DNA of 64,000 nt, taken from contig NZ_CP141832.1 of the NCBI RefSeq assembly GCF_043633585.1, positions 1 through 64,000 on the forward strand, written 5' to 3'. Source of the stretch: Lacrimispora sinapis (GTDB taxonomy: Bacteria; Bacillota; Clostridia; Lachnospirales; Lachnospiraceae). The translations under genes were made by a program, and so were the position numbers. Positions 1 through 8,843 of the stretch are shown here, in pieces. Position 1 is the first letter of the stretch. Each line of letters opens with the position of its first letter. The notes beneath the pieces were generated by a model. The model made no database searches. It saw nothing but the letters and a program-made list of their open reading frames with translations, and was not told the DNA's origin.

Positions 1-1377
1 ATGTTAGAAAAGTTAAAGGAAAAATGGGACGAAATCTTATTGAATTTAAAAGAAGAGCATGAAATTACAGATGTTTCTTTCAAAACCTGGCTTCTCCCCT
101 TAAAAGTTTATGCTGTAGAGGACGAGAAAGTGATCGTTACCGTACCGGATGTGGAGTTCCTGGGATACATCCGCAAAAAATACGGGTTTCTTCTGAAGAT
201 CACCATTGAAGAAGTGACTGGTTTTGAATGCACCGTTGATTTTGTTGTCGAAAATCAGATTCAAAAGGAAGCTGTCCCGGCTCCTGCTGAAAATACGCTT
301 ATTAAGAACACAGTGAATTCGGTCAACCAGTCTGCCATTATCAATGCAAACTTAAATCCGAAATACATTTTTGATACCTTTGTGGTTGGTGCAAATAACA
401 ATCTGGCTCATGCGGCTTCCCTGGCAGTGGCGGAATCCCCTGGAGAAATTTATAACCCGCTTTTTATTTACGGAGGCGTTGGTCTGGGAAAAACCCACCT
501 GATGCATTCCATCGGTCACTTTATCCTAAAGAATAATCCCAATGCAAAGATCCTTTACGTGACCAGTGAGAAATTTACCAACGAGTTGATTGACGCGATC
601 CGTAATAAAAATAATTTTTCCCCTACAGAATTCCGCGAAAAATACCGGACCAACGATGTACTGCTGATTGATGATATCCAGTTCATTATCGGTAAGGAAA
701 GTACCCAGGAAGAATTCTTCCACACCTTCAATGCCCTTTATGAAGCAAAGAAACAGATTATCATATCCTCAGATAAACCTCCGAAGGAAATCGAAACCCT
801 GGAAGAACGGCTTCGATCCCGGTTTGAGTGGGGCCTGACAGTGGACATACAGTCTCCGGATTATGAGACCCGGATGGCCATCCTCCGCAAAAAAGAGGAA
901 ATGGAAGGCTACAACATTGACAATGAAGTAATCAAATACATAGCCACCAACATCAAATCCAACATCAGGGAATTGGAAGGTGCCTTAACAAAGATCGTTG
1001 CACTCTCCCGCCTTGATAATAAAGAAATCACCGTGGAACTGGCCGAAGAGGCATTGAAAGATATTATTTCCCCCAATGATAAAAAGGAAATTACACCGGA
1101 ACTTGTCATTCAGGTCGTTGCAGACCACTTCGGAATCACTCCCCTTGACATCTGTTCCCAAAAGCGTAACAAGGAAATTGTTTATCCCCGTCAGATCGTT
1201 ATGTTCTTATGCCGTGATATGGTAGGAACTCCCTTACAGATGATTGGAAAATACCTGGGCGGAAGGGATCATACCACCATCATTCATGGAATTGATAAGA
1301 TCACCAGCGATATCAATAAGAACGAATCGTTAAATAATACCATTGAAATCTTAAAAAAGAAGATTAATCCACAATAA
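1..1377 (+). CDS. dnaA: Chromosomal replication initiator protein DnaA
   Basis: DnaA is the AAA+ ATPase that binds DnaA boxes and melts oriC to start replication. The 458-residue length is normal for the family. An N-terminal helicase-loading domain (about 1-85) is followed by a variable linker and the AAA+ core. Walker A GGVGLGKTH lies near residue 158 and Walker B LLIDDIQF near 221. The C-terminal DNA-binding signature GGRDHTTIIHG lies near 420. The gene begins at base 1 of the window, so its promoter and ribosome site are outside. It is followed directly by an AT-rich origin region with DnaA boxes and then dnaN, the standard Firmicute arrangement. Confidence 0.98.
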   Translation: MLEKLKEKWDEILLNLKEEHEITDVSFKTWLLPLKVYAVEDEKVIVTVPDVEFLGYIRKKYGFLLKITIEEVTGFECTVDFVVENQIQKEAVPAPAENTLIKNTVNSVNQSAIINANLNPKYIFDTFVVGANNNLAHAASLAVAESPGEIYNPLFIYGGVGLGKTHLMHSIGHFILKNNPNAKILYVTSEKFTNELIDAIRNKNNFSPTEFREKYRTNDVLLIDDIQFIIGKESTQEEFFHTFNALYEAKKQIIISSDKPPKEIETLEERLRSRFEWGLTVDIQSPDYETRMAILRKKEEMEGYNIDNEVIKYIATNIKSNIRELEGALTKIVALSRLDNKEITVELAEEALKDIISPNDKKEITPELVIQVVADHFGITPLDICSQKRNKEIVYPRQIVMFLCRDMVGTPLQMIGKYLGGRDHTTIIHGIDKITSDINKNESLNNTIEILKKKINPQ

Positions 1378-1635
1378 GGTGTGCATGAGCTGTTTATTTC
1401 CTGTGGATATTTAAGACTCTCCCTTCGTTTCTTATGATCTTGTGGATAACTTAAAAGTTTTCCTTAAGTTCTGTGGACGTTATTCACATCGTTATAAACA
1501 CAGAATTCCAAGCCTTTATAATGGTTTTCAGGGTTTTTACACAAACCCACAGCCCCTACTACTAATACGACGGAATTTAATTATATCATCCATCTATTTA
1601 TTGTAATTTTTAAAGCAAAGGAGTTATCAACAATT
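1378..1635 (+). other. oriC: Replication origin oriC (dnaA-dnaN intergenic, unwinding region)
   Basis: The 258-bp gap holds a cluster of DnaA-box-like 9-mers: TGTGGATAT at 1402, a perfect TGTGGATAA at 1441, TGTGGACGT at 1472, TTATTCACA at 1480, TTATAAACA at 1492 and TTATCAACA at 1624. Near 1543-1551 a weak box (AAACCCACA) is followed by a GC cluster (GCCCC, 1552-1556) and then CTACTACTA (1556-1564), whose complement reads 3'-GATGATGAT-5'. That is the DnaA-trio arrangement described for the Bacillus subtilis basal unwinding system. An AT-rich stretch (about 1574-1616) follows as the likely melting site. A second origin part upstream of dnaA may exist outside the window. Confidence 0.88.
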
Positions 1636-2757
1636 ATGAAACTGACATTCCAGCAGGATGCGATTCTAAACGGCATTAATATTGTATTAAAAGCGGTCCC
1701 CAGTAAAACCACCATGTCTATCCTTGAATGTATCTTTATTGATGCCAGCGGTTCTGAGATCAAGCTGACAGCCAATGATATGGAGCTTGGCATTGAAACC
1801 AAGGTAGAAGGAACCATCCTGGACCGGGGGAAAATCGCTCTAGAGGCGAAACTTCTTTCTGAAATCGTTAGAAAACTTTCTTCTGCAGGAGATTCGCTTG
1901 TGACTATTGAAAGCGATGAGAAATTCAACACTACCATTTCCTGTGAAAATTCAGTTTTCCATATTCAGGGACGGGATGCAGAGGAATTTGCGTACCTACC
2001 CTACATTGAACGGGACCATTACATCTGCTTATCCCAGTTCTCCTTAAAAGAAGTCATCCGCCAGACCATCTTTTCCATTGCACCGAATGACAGCAACAAG
2101 ATGATGACCGGAGAGCTTTTTCAGGTGACAGGAAACCAGTTGAAAGTGGTTTCACTGGATGGTCACCGCATTTCCATAAGAAATATTGAGCTAAAAGATC
2201 AATACCATGATATAAAAGTCATTGTTCCTGGCAAGACTCTAAGCGAGGTCAGCAAGATTCTGGGCGGAGACAATGAAAAAGAAGTACTTATTTTCTTTGG
2301 GGCAAACCATATTTTATTTGAATTTGACCAGACCATGGTAGTTTCCCGTCTGATTGAGGGAGAATACTTCCGGATTGACCAGATGCTTTCCAGCGATTAC
2401 GAGACAAAGATCACCGTTAATAAGCGGGAGCTTTTAGACTGTCTCGACCGCGCAACCATTCTGGTACGTGAAAATGACAAGAAACCTTTAATCATGAACA
2501 TCGTAGATCAGGAAATGCAGCTTAAGATGAACTCCAGCTTTGGGTCCATGAATGCAGAGGTTTCCACTCACAAAACCGGAAGCGATATCATGATCGGTTT
2601 TAACCCCAAGTTTTTAATTGATGCTCTGCGGATCATTGATGATGAGGAAGTAACTCTTTATATGTTAAATCCAAAATCTCCCTGCTTTATCCGGGATGAG
2701 GAAGGAAAATACATTTATCTGATTCTGCCTGTCAACTTTAACGCAGCAGCGGTATAA
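1636..2757 (+). CDS. dnaN: DNA polymerase III beta subunit (sliding clamp)
   Basis: DnaN is the ring-shaped processivity clamp that tethers polymerase III to DNA. The 373 residues fit the family, which folds into three repeated clamp domains of about 120 residues. Recognisable stretches are MKLTFQQDAILNGINIV at the N terminus and YLILPVNF at the C terminus, near the clamp-binding pocket. The ATG at 1636 is preceded by AAAGGAG at 1616-1622. The spacing is rather long (13 nt) and the interval contains a DnaA-like box, so origin and ribosome site overlap. It lies between oriC and yaaA. Confidence 0.97.
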   Translation: MKLTFQQDAILNGINIVLKAVPSKTTMSILECIFIDASGSEIKLTANDMELGIETKVEGTILDRGKIALEAKLLSEIVRKLSSAGDSLVTIESDEKFNTTISCENSVFHIQGRDAEEFAYLPYIERDHYICLSQFSLKEVIRQTIFSIAPNDSNKMMTGELFQVTGNQLKVVSLDGHRISIRNIELKDQYHDIKVIVPGKTLSEVSKILGGDNEKEVLIFFGANHILFEFDQTMVVSRLIEGEYFRIDQMLSSDYETKITVNKRELLDCLDRATILVRENDKKPLIMNIVDQEMQLKMNSSFGSMNAEVSTHKTGSDIMIGFNPKFLIDALRIIDDEEVTLYMLNPKSPCFIRDEEGKYIYLILPVNFNAAAV

Positions 2758-2798
2758 GAGATTTTACGTGCTTTCAAACGGCACAGAATGGAGAACTC

Positions 2799-3005
2799 AT
2801 GGAAACAATCAAACTGAAAGGCGAATATATTAAGCTTGGCCAGGCCTTAAAGGCAGCTGGTTTGGCTGGCTCCGGTGTTGATGCCAAATATGCCATAGAG
2901 GATGGTCTGGTATCAGTCAATGGTGAGATAGAATATCAGCGAGGTAAAAAACTGAGGGCCGGGGATATGGTTACCTTTGAAGGCAATACCATTAAAATCG
3001 AGTAA
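2799..3005 (+). CDS. yaaA: S4-domain RNA-binding protein YaaA/RlbA family
   Basis: A 68-residue protein made almost entirely of one S4 RNA-binding fold. The S4 signature is visible as LGQALKAAGLAGSGVDAK followed by VSVNGEIEYQRGKKLRAGD. Small S4 proteins between dnaN and recF are a constant feature of Firmicute origins; a role in ribosome or tRNA metabolism is suspected for the family but not shown here. The ATG is preceded by GGAGAACTC. The gene lies 41 bp after dnaN and 62 bp before the recF start chosen here, so it is probably co-transcribed with both. Confidence 0.93.
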   Translation: METIKLKGEYIKLGQALKAAGLAGSGVDAKYAIEDGLVSVNGEIEYQRGKKLRAGDMVTFEGNTIKIE

Positions 3006-3007
3006 AG

Positions 3008-3030
3008 CCCTGAGGGCATACCTTGATGTC
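3008..3030 (+). repeat. Hairpin plus TTGATGTC leader element before recF
   Basis: A small hairpin CCC-TGA-GGG (3008-3016) is followed after 6 nt by TTGATGTC (3023-3030), and the recF ATG begins 37 nt later. The same layout with the same spacings occurs before fabF at 30438-30460. Function is unknown. The TTG and ATG inside the motif are in frame with recF, so it could alternatively be an N-terminal extension. Confidence 0.5.
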
Positions 3031-3067
3031 CAGAATACCGGACAATAGAGAGGAACGTACATTATCC

Positions 3068-4153
3068 ATGAGGATTGAATCGATAGAGCTTAAGAATTAC
3101 CGCAACTATGATGAATTACATATGGATTTTAGTCAGGGAACCAACATACTCTATGGGGATAATGCCCAGGGAAAGACCAACGTCTTAGAAGCAATCTATG
3201 TCTGTGCTACGACAAAATCCCACAGAGGAAGCAAAGATAAAGAAATCATACAATTCGACAGGGATGAGTCCCATATCAAGCTGAATGTGAGAAAGAACGA
3301 TACTCCATACCGGATTGACATGCATTTAAAGAAAAACAGGACCAAAGGCGTGGCAGTGAATGGCGTTCCCATAAAGAAGGCCAGCGAGTTGTTTGGAATT
3401 GTCAATGTTGTGTTCTTTTCTCCGGAAGACTTAAATCTCATAAAAAATGGTCCGGCAGAAAGGCGCCGGTTCCTTGATTTGGAATTATGTCAACTAAACA
3501 AGCTCTACGTCCATTCCCTGGTGCAATACAACCGGATTGTGACACAGAGGAACAAACTGTTAAAGGATCTGGCATTCAGACCCGACTATGAGGAGACGCT
3601 GGACATATGGGATATGCAGTTGATCCAGTATGGAAAAGAAATCATTTATTACAGGAAAGAATTCATAGAACGGCTGGGAGGGATCATTGAACCCATCCAC
3701 CGGAAGCTTTCCGGTGACAAGGAATCTCTTCGCATCCTTTACGAACCGAATGTAGAGGCAGATGCGTTTGAAGATACATTAAGACGAGGCAGAAAGCAGG
3801 ATTTAAAGCAAAAGACCACCTTAACGGGTCCCCACCGGGATGATTTGAGTTTCATCGTAAACGGGATCGATATACGTCGGTTTGGTTCCCAGGGACAGCA
3901 AAGGACCGCTGCTTTATCCTTAAAGCTTGCAGAAATAGAATTGGTAGAAAATATTGTGCATAATTACCCAATCCTTTTGCTTGATGATGTATTGTCTGAG
4001 CTGGACAACAGCAGACAGAATCAATTGCTGGCAGGGATTAATCACATACAAACCATAATTACCTGTACGGGGCTGGAAGATTTTATAAATAACCGGTTCC
4101 CCATTGATAAGATATTTCGGGTAGTTCATGGTACCGTAGAAAGTGAAAATTAA
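3068..4153 (+). CDS. recF: DNA replication and repair protein RecF
   Basis: RecF is an SMC-like ATPase that helps load RecA at single-strand gaps. From the chosen start it has 361 residues, the normal size. Walker A is GDNAQGKTN near residue 30 and the ABC-type signature FGSQGQQRT lies about residue 277. Walker B is LLLDDVLSELD near 303. I place the start at ATG 3068 because MRIESIELKNYRNY matches the usual RecF N terminus and AGAGAGGAA lies 12 nt upstream. An in-frame TTG/ATG at 3023/3026 would add 15 residues but has no ribosome site. No remB/yaaB gene follows, unlike in Bacillus. Confidence 0.95.
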   Translation: MRIESIELKNYRNYDELHMDFSQGTNILYGDNAQGKTNVLEAIYVCATTKSHRGSKDKEIIQFDRDESHIKLNVRKNDTPYRIDMHLKKNRTKGVAVNGVPIKKASELFGIVNVVFFSPEDLNLIKNGPAERRRFLDLELCQLNKLYVHSLVQYNRIVTQRNKLLKDLAFRPDYEETLDIWDMQLIQYGKEIIYYRKEFIERLGGIIEPIHRKLSGDKESLRILYEPNVEADAFEDTLRRGRKQDLKQKTTLTGPHRDDLSFIVNGIDIRRFGSQGQQRTAALSLKLAEIELVENIVHNYPILLLDDVLSELDNSRQNQLLAGINHIQTIITCTGLEDFINNRFPIDKIFRVVHGTVESEN

Positions 4154-4177
4154 CGATTCAGGAGGAAGCGTGGGAAT

Positions 4178-6091
4178 ATGAGTCAAGAATATGGTGCAGA
4201 TCAAATCCAGATATTGGAAGGGCTTGAAGCAGTAAGAAAAAGACCCGGAATGTATATCGGCAGTACGTCCATCCGGGGTCTTCATCATCTGGTATATGAG
4301 ATCGTGGATAATGCGGTAGATGAGGCACTGGCCGGATACTGTGACAGCATAGAGGTAACAATCAATCCCGATAACTCCATAACGGTTCAGGATGACGGCC
4401 GTGGAATCCCGGTAGGCATCCAGAAAAAAGCCGGAATCACGGCGGTTGAAGTGGTATTTACCATCCTTCATGCCGGCGGCAAATTCGGCGGCGGGGGATA
4501 TAAGGTATCCGGAGGTCTTCACGGAGTAGGTGCCTCTGTCGTGAACGCTCTGTCCGAATGGCTTGAAGTTGAGATCCGCCAGGAGGGAAAGATTTATAAA
4601 CAGCGGTTTGAAAAAGGAAAAACCATGTATCCGTTAAAGGTCATAGGTGAATGCGGCATGGAGGAACACGGAACCAAAGTAACCTTTCTTCCAGATAAAG
4701 AAATTTTTGAAGAGACTGTTTATGATTATGATACCTTAAAGATCCGTCTTCGGGAAACCGCATTTTTAACCAAAAACTTAAAGATTGTTTTAAAAGACGA
4801 CAGAGAAGAAAACCGTGAGCATGTATTCCACTATGAAGGCGGAATCAAGGAATTTGTCACCTATTTAAACAAGGGAAAGACCTCCCTGTATGATCAGGTA
4901 TTTTATTGTGAGGGAACAAAGGATGGAGTTTATGTGGAAATTGCCATGCAGCACAATGATTCCTATACAGAGAGTATCTACAGCTTTGTAAACAACATCA
5001 ATACTCCGGAAGGCGGAACCCATTTAGCGGGATTTAAGAGTGCTTTGACCACCACCCTGAATGACTATGCGAGAAAGAATAAACTTCTCAGAGAGAGCGA
5101 GACCAATTTATCCGGTGAGGACATCAGGGAAGGTCTGACGGCCATTATAAGCATTAAGATCGAGGAACCTCAGTTTGAGGGACAGACCAAGCAGAAATTA
5201 GGCAACAGCGAAGCCAGAGGTGCGGTAGATAATCTGCTTCGTGAACAGCTGACCTATTATCTGGAGCAGAATCCAGGCATTGCAAGAACCATCTGTGACA
5301 AGTCCATCCTTGCACAGAGGGCCAGAGCAGCAGCCAGAAAAGCCAGGGACTTAACAAGAAGAAAGACCGCTCTTGAGGGAATGGCCCTTCCCGGAAAACT
5401 TGCAGACTGTTCCGACAAAAATCCGGAAAACTGTGAGATCTACATCGTAGAGGGAGACAGTGCGGGCGGCTCCGCAAAAACTGCCCGTTCCAGAAATACC
5501 CAGGCAATTCTGCCTCTTCGAGGTAAGATTTTAAACGTAGAAAAAGCAAGACTTGATAAAATATATGCCAATGCAGAGATCAAAGCCATGATCACCGCAT
5601 TCGGTACAGGCATTCATGACGATTTTGAAATCAGCAAATTAAGATACCATAAAATCATCATTATGACCGATGCCGATGTAGACGGTGCACATATCAGTAC
5701 CCTGCTTTTGACCTTCCTGTATCGGTTTATGCCGGATTTGATCAAAAAAGGCCATGTATATCTGGCACAGCCGCCGCTTTACAAGGTGGAAAAGAGTAAG
5801 AGAGTCTGGTACGCATATAGCGATGAAGAACTGAATTCCATCTTAAAAGAGATTGGAAGGGACAACAATAATAAGATCCAGCGCTATAAAGGTTTGGGAG
5901 AGATGGATGCAGAACAGCTTTGGGAAACCACCATGGACCCGGAAAGACGTGTGCTTTTAAGAGTCAATATGGACGAAGATTCCCAGTCTGAGATGGATTT
6001 GACCTTTACTACCCTTATGGGAGACCAGGTAGAGCCAAGACGTGAATTTATCGAAGCAAATGCCAAATACGTACAGAATCTTGATGTTTAA
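4178..6091 (+). CDS. gyrB: DNA gyrase subunit B
   Basis: GyrB is the ATPase half of gyrase, which introduces negative supercoils. The 637-residue length is typical of Gram-positive GyrB. The GHKL ATPase domain shows EIVDNAVDEALAG and DDGRGIPV near residues 45-80 and GGKFGGGGYKVSGGLHGVG near 105-122. The transducer domain follows. The TOPRIM domain carries EGDSAGGSAK near 426 and the metal-binding MTDADVDGAHI near 498. The product ends in KYVQNLDV. A GGAGG motif precedes the ATG. gyrA starts 14 bp downstream, so the two are translated from one operon. Confidence 0.98.
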   Translation: MSQEYGADQIQILEGLEAVRKRPGMYIGSTSIRGLHHLVYEIVDNAVDEALAGYCDSIEVTINPDNSITVQDDGRGIPVGIQKKAGITAVEVVFTILHAGGKFGGGGYKVSGGLHGVGASVVNALSEWLEVEIRQEGKIYKQRFEKGKTMYPLKVIGECGMEEHGTKVTFLPDKEIFEETVYDYDTLKIRLRETAFLTKNLKIVLKDDREENREHVFHYEGGIKEFVTYLNKGKTSLYDQVFYCEGTKDGVYVEIAMQHNDSYTESIYSFVNNINTPEGGTHLAGFKSALTTTLNDYARKNKLLRESETNLSGEDIREGLTAIISIKIEEPQFEGQTKQKLGNSEARGAVDNLLREQLTYYLEQNPGIARTICDKSILAQRARAAARKARDLTRRKTALEGMALPGKLADCSDKNPENCEIYIVEGDSAGGSAKTARSRNTQAILPLRGKILNVEKARLDKIYANAEIKAMITAFGTGIHDDFEISKLRYHKIIIMTDADVDGAHISTLLLTFLYRFMPDLIKKGHVYLAQPPLYKVEKSKRVWYAYSDEELNSILKEIGRDNNNKIQRYKGLGEMDAEQLWETTMDPERRVLLRVNMDEDSQSEMDLTFTTLMGDQVEPRREFIEANAKYVQNLDV

Positions 6092-6105
6092 TTGGAGGAA
6101 ATAAA

Positions 6106-8658
6106 ATGGAACCAAATATCTTTGATAAAGTTCATGACGTGGACTTAAAAAAGACCATGGAAAAATCGTACATTGATTATGCCATGAGCGTCATTGTCTC
6201 CAGAGCTCTGCCTGATGTAAGAGACGGTTTAAAGCCGGTTCAGAGAAGAGTTCTGTATTCCATGATCGAACTTAATAACGGTCCCGACAAGCCGCATCGT
6301 AAATGTGCCCGTATCGTCGGTGATACCATGGGTAAGTACCATCCTCACGGTGACAGCTCTATTTACGGAGCCCTGGTTAATTTAGCCCAGGAATGGTCCA
6401 CCAGATATCCCTTAGTGGATGGCCATGGAAACTTCGGTTCTGTCGATGGAGACGGTGCAGCCGCCATGCGATATACGGAAGCCCGTTTAAGCAAGATCTC
6501 CATGGAGATGCTCGCAGACATCAACAAGGACACCGTTGATTTCAGTCCCAACTTTGATGAGACGGAAAAAGAACCGGATGTGCTGCCCTCCCGCTATCCC
6601 AACCTTCTGGTCAATGGTACCTCAGGAATTGCCGTTGGTATGGCTACCAACATTCCTCCCCATAACTTGAGAGAAGTCATCGGAGCAGTTGTAAAAGTCA
6701 TTGATAACCAGGTGGAGGAAAACAGAGAAACCACCATGGAAGAGATCCTGGAAATCATCAAAGGACCGGATTTTCCGACCGGAGCAACCATACTGGGAAA
6801 ACGGGGAATTGAAGAAGCCTACCGCACAGGAAGAGGGAAAATCCGCGTCAGAGCAGTCAGTGACATTGAGACAATGCCCAACGGAAAGAGCCGTATTATC
6901 GTAACAGAGCTTCCATACATGGTGAATAAAGCCCGTCTGATCGAAAAAATTGCAGACTTGGTAAAAGATAAAAAAGTAGACGGGATCACAGACTTAAGAG
7001 ATGAGTCTGACCGTTCCGGTATGAGGATCTGTATTGAACTCCGCCGTGATGCCAATGCCAACGTGGTATTAAACCAGTTGCTCAAGCACACCCAGCTTCA
7101 GGACACCTTCGGTGTAATCATGCTGGCACTGGTGAAGAACAAAGCCGGAGTCCTGGAACCAAAGGTACTGAACATTCTTCAGATGTTGAATTATTACCTG
7201 GATCATCAGAAAGAAGTGGTAACAAGAAGGACCCGTTACGACTTAAACAAAGCAGAAGAGAGAGCTCATATCTTGGAAGGTCTGCTCATTGCACTGGATA
7301 ACATTGATGAAGTTATTAAAATCATCCGTGGTTCTCAAAACATCCAGATTGCCAAAGCAGAACTTATGAGCCGGTTCCAGTTAAGCGACGCTCAGTCCCA
7401 GGCCATTGTAGATATGCGTCTTCGTGCACTGACCGGTTTGGAACGGGAAAAGCTTGAGAATGAATACAGAGAACTGGAAGCAAGGATCGCAGAATTAAAG
7501 GCCATCCTGGGAGATGAGAAAAAACTTCTGGCAGTTATCCGGGAAGAGATTTCCATCATTTCTGCAAAATACGGAGATGACAGAAGAACCTCTATCGGGT
7601 TTGACGAATATGATATGTCCATGGAAGATTTGATTCCTGATGAGAGCACCATTGTTGCCATGACAAAACTTGGTTATATTAAGAGAATGTCTGTAGACAA
7701 TTTTAAAAACCAGAACCGTGGAGGCAAGGGAATCAAGGGAATGCAGACCATTGACCAGGATTACATCGAAGATCTGATGATGACCACCACCCATCATTAT
7801 CTCATGTTCTTTACCAATACGGGCCGCGTATACCGGTTAAAGACCTATATGATACCGGAAGGAAGCCGGACAGCCAGAGGAACCGCCATTGTAAATCTTC
7901 TTCAGATGCTTCCGGGCGAGAGTATCACAGCCATCATTCCCATGAAGGAATATAATGATGAGAAGTTCTTATTTATGGCGACCAGAAACGGTATGGTCAA
8001 GAAAACACCGATGATGGAATATGCCAATGTCCGTAAGAACGGCCTTCAGGCCATTGTCCTTAGGGAAAATGATGAACTCATTGAGGTTAAGGCAACCGAC
8101 GATACCAATGATATATTCCTCGTAACCAAAAAGGGCCAGTGTATCCGGTTCCATGAAAAAGATGTCCGTGTAACCGGCCGTGTTTCCATGGGTGTCATCG
8201 GAATGAAGTTGAATGATGATGATGAAGTCATCGGAATGCAGATAGAGACCCAGGGACCGGAACTCCTTATCGTATCCGAAAACGGAATGGGCAAACGCAC
8301 TCCAATCGAAGAATTTTCTCCGCAAAGAAGAGGCGGAAAGGGTGTTCTGTGCTATAAGATCACCGAAAAAACCGGTGACATTGTCGGAGCAAAACTGGTT
8401 GATGATGACCATGATCTTCTTTTAATTACCACAGAAGGTATTGTAATCCGAATTTCTGTCAATGATATTTCCGTCATTGGAAGAAATACCTCCGGTGTGA
8501 AGCTTATGAACATTGAGCAGGAATCCGATATCCGTGTGGCAAGCATTGCAAAAGTCCGGGATGACGGAAGCAAATCCGATGAGGATTTAGAAGAATTGGA
8601 TTCAGAACTTTTAGACGTTTCCGAAGAAGCCGAAGACATAAGTGACAGTGAAGAATAA
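6106..8658 (+). CDS. gyrA: DNA gyrase subunit A
   Basis: GyrA is the DNA-cleaving and DNA-wrapping subunit of gyrase; 850 residues is a normal length. The catalytic tyrosine is in AAMRYTEARLS near residue 123. The C-terminal beta-pinwheel has the GyrA box QRRGGKG near 741, needed for wrapping, and a related NRGGKGIKG near 540. The tail is very acidic (EDLEELDSELLDVSEEAED). In the quinolone-resistance region the sequence is GDSSIYGA: Ser84 equals E. coli Ser83, while Gly88 occupies the E. coli Asp87 position. It overlaps no gene and is followed by a new promoter. Confidence 0.98.
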   Translation: MEPNIFDKVHDVDLKKTMEKSYIDYAMSVIVSRALPDVRDGLKPVQRRVLYSMIELNNGPDKPHRKCARIVGDTMGKYHPHGDSSIYGALVNLAQEWSTRYPLVDGHGNFGSVDGDGAAAMRYTEARLSKISMEMLADINKDTVDFSPNFDETEKEPDVLPSRYPNLLVNGTSGIAVGMATNIPPHNLREVIGAVVKVIDNQVEENRETTMEEILEIIKGPDFPTGATILGKRGIEEAYRTGRGKIRVRAVSDIETMPNGKSRIIVTELPYMVNKARLIEKIADLVKDKKVDGITDLRDESDRSGMRICIELRRDANANVVLNQLLKHTQLQDTFGVIMLALVKNKAGVLEPKVLNILQMLNYYLDHQKEVVTRRTRYDLNKAEERAHILEGLLIALDNIDEVIKIIRGSQNIQIAKAELMSRFQLSDAQSQAIVDMRLRALTGLEREKLENEYRELEARIAELKAILGDEKKLLAVIREEISIISAKYGDDRRTSIGFDEYDMSMEDLIPDESTIVAMTKLGYIKRMSVDNFKNQNRGGKGIKGMQTIDQDYIEDLMMTTTHHYLMFFTNTGRVYRLKTYMIPEGSRTARGTAIVNLLQMLPGESITAIIPMKEYNDEKFLFMATRNGMVKKTPMMEYANVRKNGLQAIVLRENDELIEVKATDDTNDIFLVTKKGQCIRFHEKDVRVTGRVSMGVIGMKLNDDDEVIGMQIETQGPELLIVSENGMGKRTPIEEFSPQRRGGKGVLCYKITEKTGDIVGAKLVDDDHDLLLITTEGIVIRISVNDISVIGRNTSGVKLMNIEQESDIRVASIAKVRDDGSKSDEDLEELDSELLDVSEEAEDISDSEE

Positions 8659-8677
8659 ATTCTTAACACAATATCTC

Positions 8678-8706
8678 TTGTAATATTTAAATTTTTATAT
8701 TATAAT
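8678..8706 (+). promoter_or_regulatory. Promoter for the CNNM/CBS membrane protein
   Basis: TTGTAA (8678-8683) and a perfect TATAAT (8701-8706) are separated by 17 bp. The promoter lies 20 bp after gyrA and directs transcription into a long structured leader. Confidence 0.7.
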
Positions 8707-8714
8707 ACAATTCA

Positions 8715-8788
8715 TCAATAAAGAGCGGTAAAAGACTTTGAGAGCAGCAATAAATTTTACTGCAATCAAAGTCTTTATTCTTTATTGA
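8715..8788 (+). terminator. Long inverted repeat in the 5' leader, possible attenuator or gyrA terminator
   Basis: An outer stem TCAATAAAG (8715-8723) pairs with CTTTATTGA (8780-8788). An inner perfect 10-bp stem AAAGACTTTG (8731-8740) pairs with CAAAGTCTTT (8767-8776). Inside the loop GCAG and CTGC can pair again. The 3' side is T-rich but lacks a long T-run. It could end gyrA transcripts or act as a leader structure for the downstream gene, whose promoter is just upstream. Confidence 0.5.
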
Positions 8789-8843
8789 AAGTAAGCAGGC
8801 ATACCCTGCATGGACGAAGTCCGAAAAAAGGAGGAACAAAAGC

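Noticed and set aside
3920..4522. 200-codon minus-strand frame across recF and gyrB
   Set aside because: Antisense to two clear genes and without codon or motif support.
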